Part shown: positions 63,221-64,000 of the stretch, one piece after another | Layout: each line of letters starts with the position of its first letter | Position numbering within the stretch: position 1 is the stretch's first letter | Source: Geobacter sp. AOG1 | GTDB lineage: Bacteria > Desulfobacterota > Desulfuromonadia > Geobacterales > Geobacteraceae | DNA: 64,000 nucleotides | Assembly: GCF_019972315.1 (NCBI RefSeq) | Contig: NZ_BLIZ01000001.1 | Location: 3,600,472 to 3,664,471 of the forward strand | Reading direction: 5' to 3' | Translations under genes and position numbers: made by a program | The notes under the pieces: generated by a model | Told to the model about the DNA's origin: nothing | Databases searched by the model: none | Seen by the model: the letters and a program-made list of their open reading frames with translations, nothing else

Positions 63221-64000
63221 TCACAAAAGCCCCGTCACCAACAAGAACTTGTTGAGCAGCCAACCGCTCCCGAAGGCGAGTCCGCTGACGAACAGGCCGA
63301 TTCCCATGGCCACTTTCATCCCCCGCTCCTTCTTCATGATAAGGAACTGGGCGACACAAGGAATGAAGAGGGTGAGGGTCACAGCGGCCACCGTCAGTTG
63401 GCGCGGATCGAGGATCCCCTTGGTCTGCAGGTCGTAGAGCCCTGCCGCGCCGTAATCCCGGCGGAAAAACCCGAAGATGAAGGCAACCGCCACCTCCTTG
63501 GGAAGCCCCATGACCGCCATAACCGGACTCAGTGCCTCCACCGCCACCTCGAAGAAGTGGGTTATCTTGCCGACCCAGAGAAGCACCGAGGCGAGGATGA
63601 AGAGCGGCAGAATCTCCATGAAGTACCACTGCATCCGGGTATAGGTCTTGGTCAGAATATTAGAGAGCTGAGGGAGCCGCATGGGTGGCAGCTCCATGTA
63701 GAACATGGGGGTCTCCCCCGGCATGATCCGGGCCGCCAGAAACCCGATTATAAGGAAAATCAGGAGAAGACAGGCCCCCCAGACAAGGAGCGCGCCCGGC
63801 GCCTTGGAAAGGAGCGCCAGGATGACCCCGAGCTGGGCGGAACAGGGGATGGCCAGTGCCAGGAGCAGGGTGGCGATGACCCGCTCCCGTACCGTCTCCA
63901 GGGTACGGGTTACCATGGTTGCCATGGTGTCACAGCCGAAGCCGAGCACCATGGGGATGACCGCCCGTCCCGTAAGGCCGATCTTCTTGAATATCCGATC
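63221..64000 (-). CDS. feoB: Ferrous iron transporter FeoB, C-terminal part (runs off right edge)
   Basis: About 259 C-terminal residues are visible; the frame is open to the window edge, so the G-domain lies outside. The visible part starts in the Gate region (FKKIGLTGRAVIPMVLGFGCDTMATMVTRTLETVRERVIATLLLALAIPCSAQLGV), followed by PMFYMELPPMRLPQLSNIL and about six membrane segments, ending KKERGMKVAMGIGLFVSGLAFGSGWLLNKFL. Inner-membrane Fe(II) uptake, working with FeoA. Confidence 0.95.
   Translation of the reverse strand, partial: DRIFKKIGLTGRAVIPMVLGFGCDTMATMVTRTLETVRERVIATLLLALAIPCSAQLGVILALLSKAPGALLVWGACLLLIFLIIGFLAARIMPGETPMFYMELPPMRLPQLSNILTKTYTRMQWYFMEILPLFILASVLLWVGKITHFFEVAVEALSPVMAVMGLPKEVAVAFIFGFFRRDYGAAGLYDLQTKGILDPRQLTVAAVTLTLFIPCVAQFLIMKKERGMKVAMGIGLFVSGLAFGSGWLLNKFLLVTGLL

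Overview
The window looks like a chromosomal segment of a Geobacter-type bacterium (Geobacteraceae/Desulfuromonadia). The signs are the gene order around rpoN with a regulatory PTS, the LptBAC/KDO block, the sigma-54 regulators, the metal-efflux and iron/nickel uptake loci, and several families of short intergenic repeats that I associate with Geobacter. This placement is inference from content; no rRNA, tRNA, CRISPR array or intact insertion sequence was seen. Almost every gene is on the minus strand. The exceptions are a two-component pair (11.5-13.2 kb) and a binding-protein/kinase pair (45.8-49.6 kb).

Left part (1-25 kb): a two-partner secretion pair (tpsB then tpsA, the latter cut by the window edge) sits behind a good sigma-54 promoter match. 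Next come a 1,542-residue secreted repeat protein, a repeat-rich gap holding a decayed copy of the ahcY 3' end, ahcY, a nitronate-monooxygenase-like flavoprotein, a histidine kinase/OmpR-type regulator pair, metK and a four-helix-bundle gene. A three-gene operon of secreted proteins follows: a roughly 2,170-residue multidomain protein with an HEIGH metallopeptidase motif, a small carboxypeptidase-regulatory-like protein, and a zinc-phospholipase-C-like protein.

Central housekeeping block (25-39 kb), transcribed leftwards: kdsB, pyrG, kdsA, kdsD, kdsC, lptC, lptA, lptB, rpoN, hpf, ptsN, hprK, rapZ, an EIIA-Man-like gene, ptsH and ptsI. It joins KDO/LPS supply and export to sigma-54 and to a PTS phosphorelay. 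No sugar permease is encoded in the window, so the relay is probably regulatory.

Signalling block (39-49.6 kb): CheY-like, CheW, a methyl-accepting chemotaxis protein and a HEAT-repeat protein lie behind a near-consensus sigma-54 promoter. Two copies of a partly palindromic operator lie about 90 and 180 bp upstream of that promoter. The adjacent gene is an NtrC-type activator. Divergent from it are a lipoprotein amino-acid-type binding protein and a PAS-containing histidine kinase. I read this as one circuit: periplasmic ligand, kinase, sigma-54 activator, chemoreceptor operon. This is the most interesting hypothesis in the window.

Right part (49.7-64 kb): a cytochrome P460-like monoheme protein, a stand-alone HTH protein, a PII-like protein downstream of a CusCBA/CzcCBA-type heavy-metal efflux system with a Cys/His-rich leader gene, and an outer-membrane beta-barrel gene behind a strong sigma-70 promoter overlapped by a Fur-like box. 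After these come a NikMQO-type nickel (or cobalt) transporter with a perfect NikR-type operator, a DtxR-FeoA fusion, a 57-residue Cys-rich mini-protein and the 3' part of feoB. The far right is therefore a transition-metal homeostasis island.
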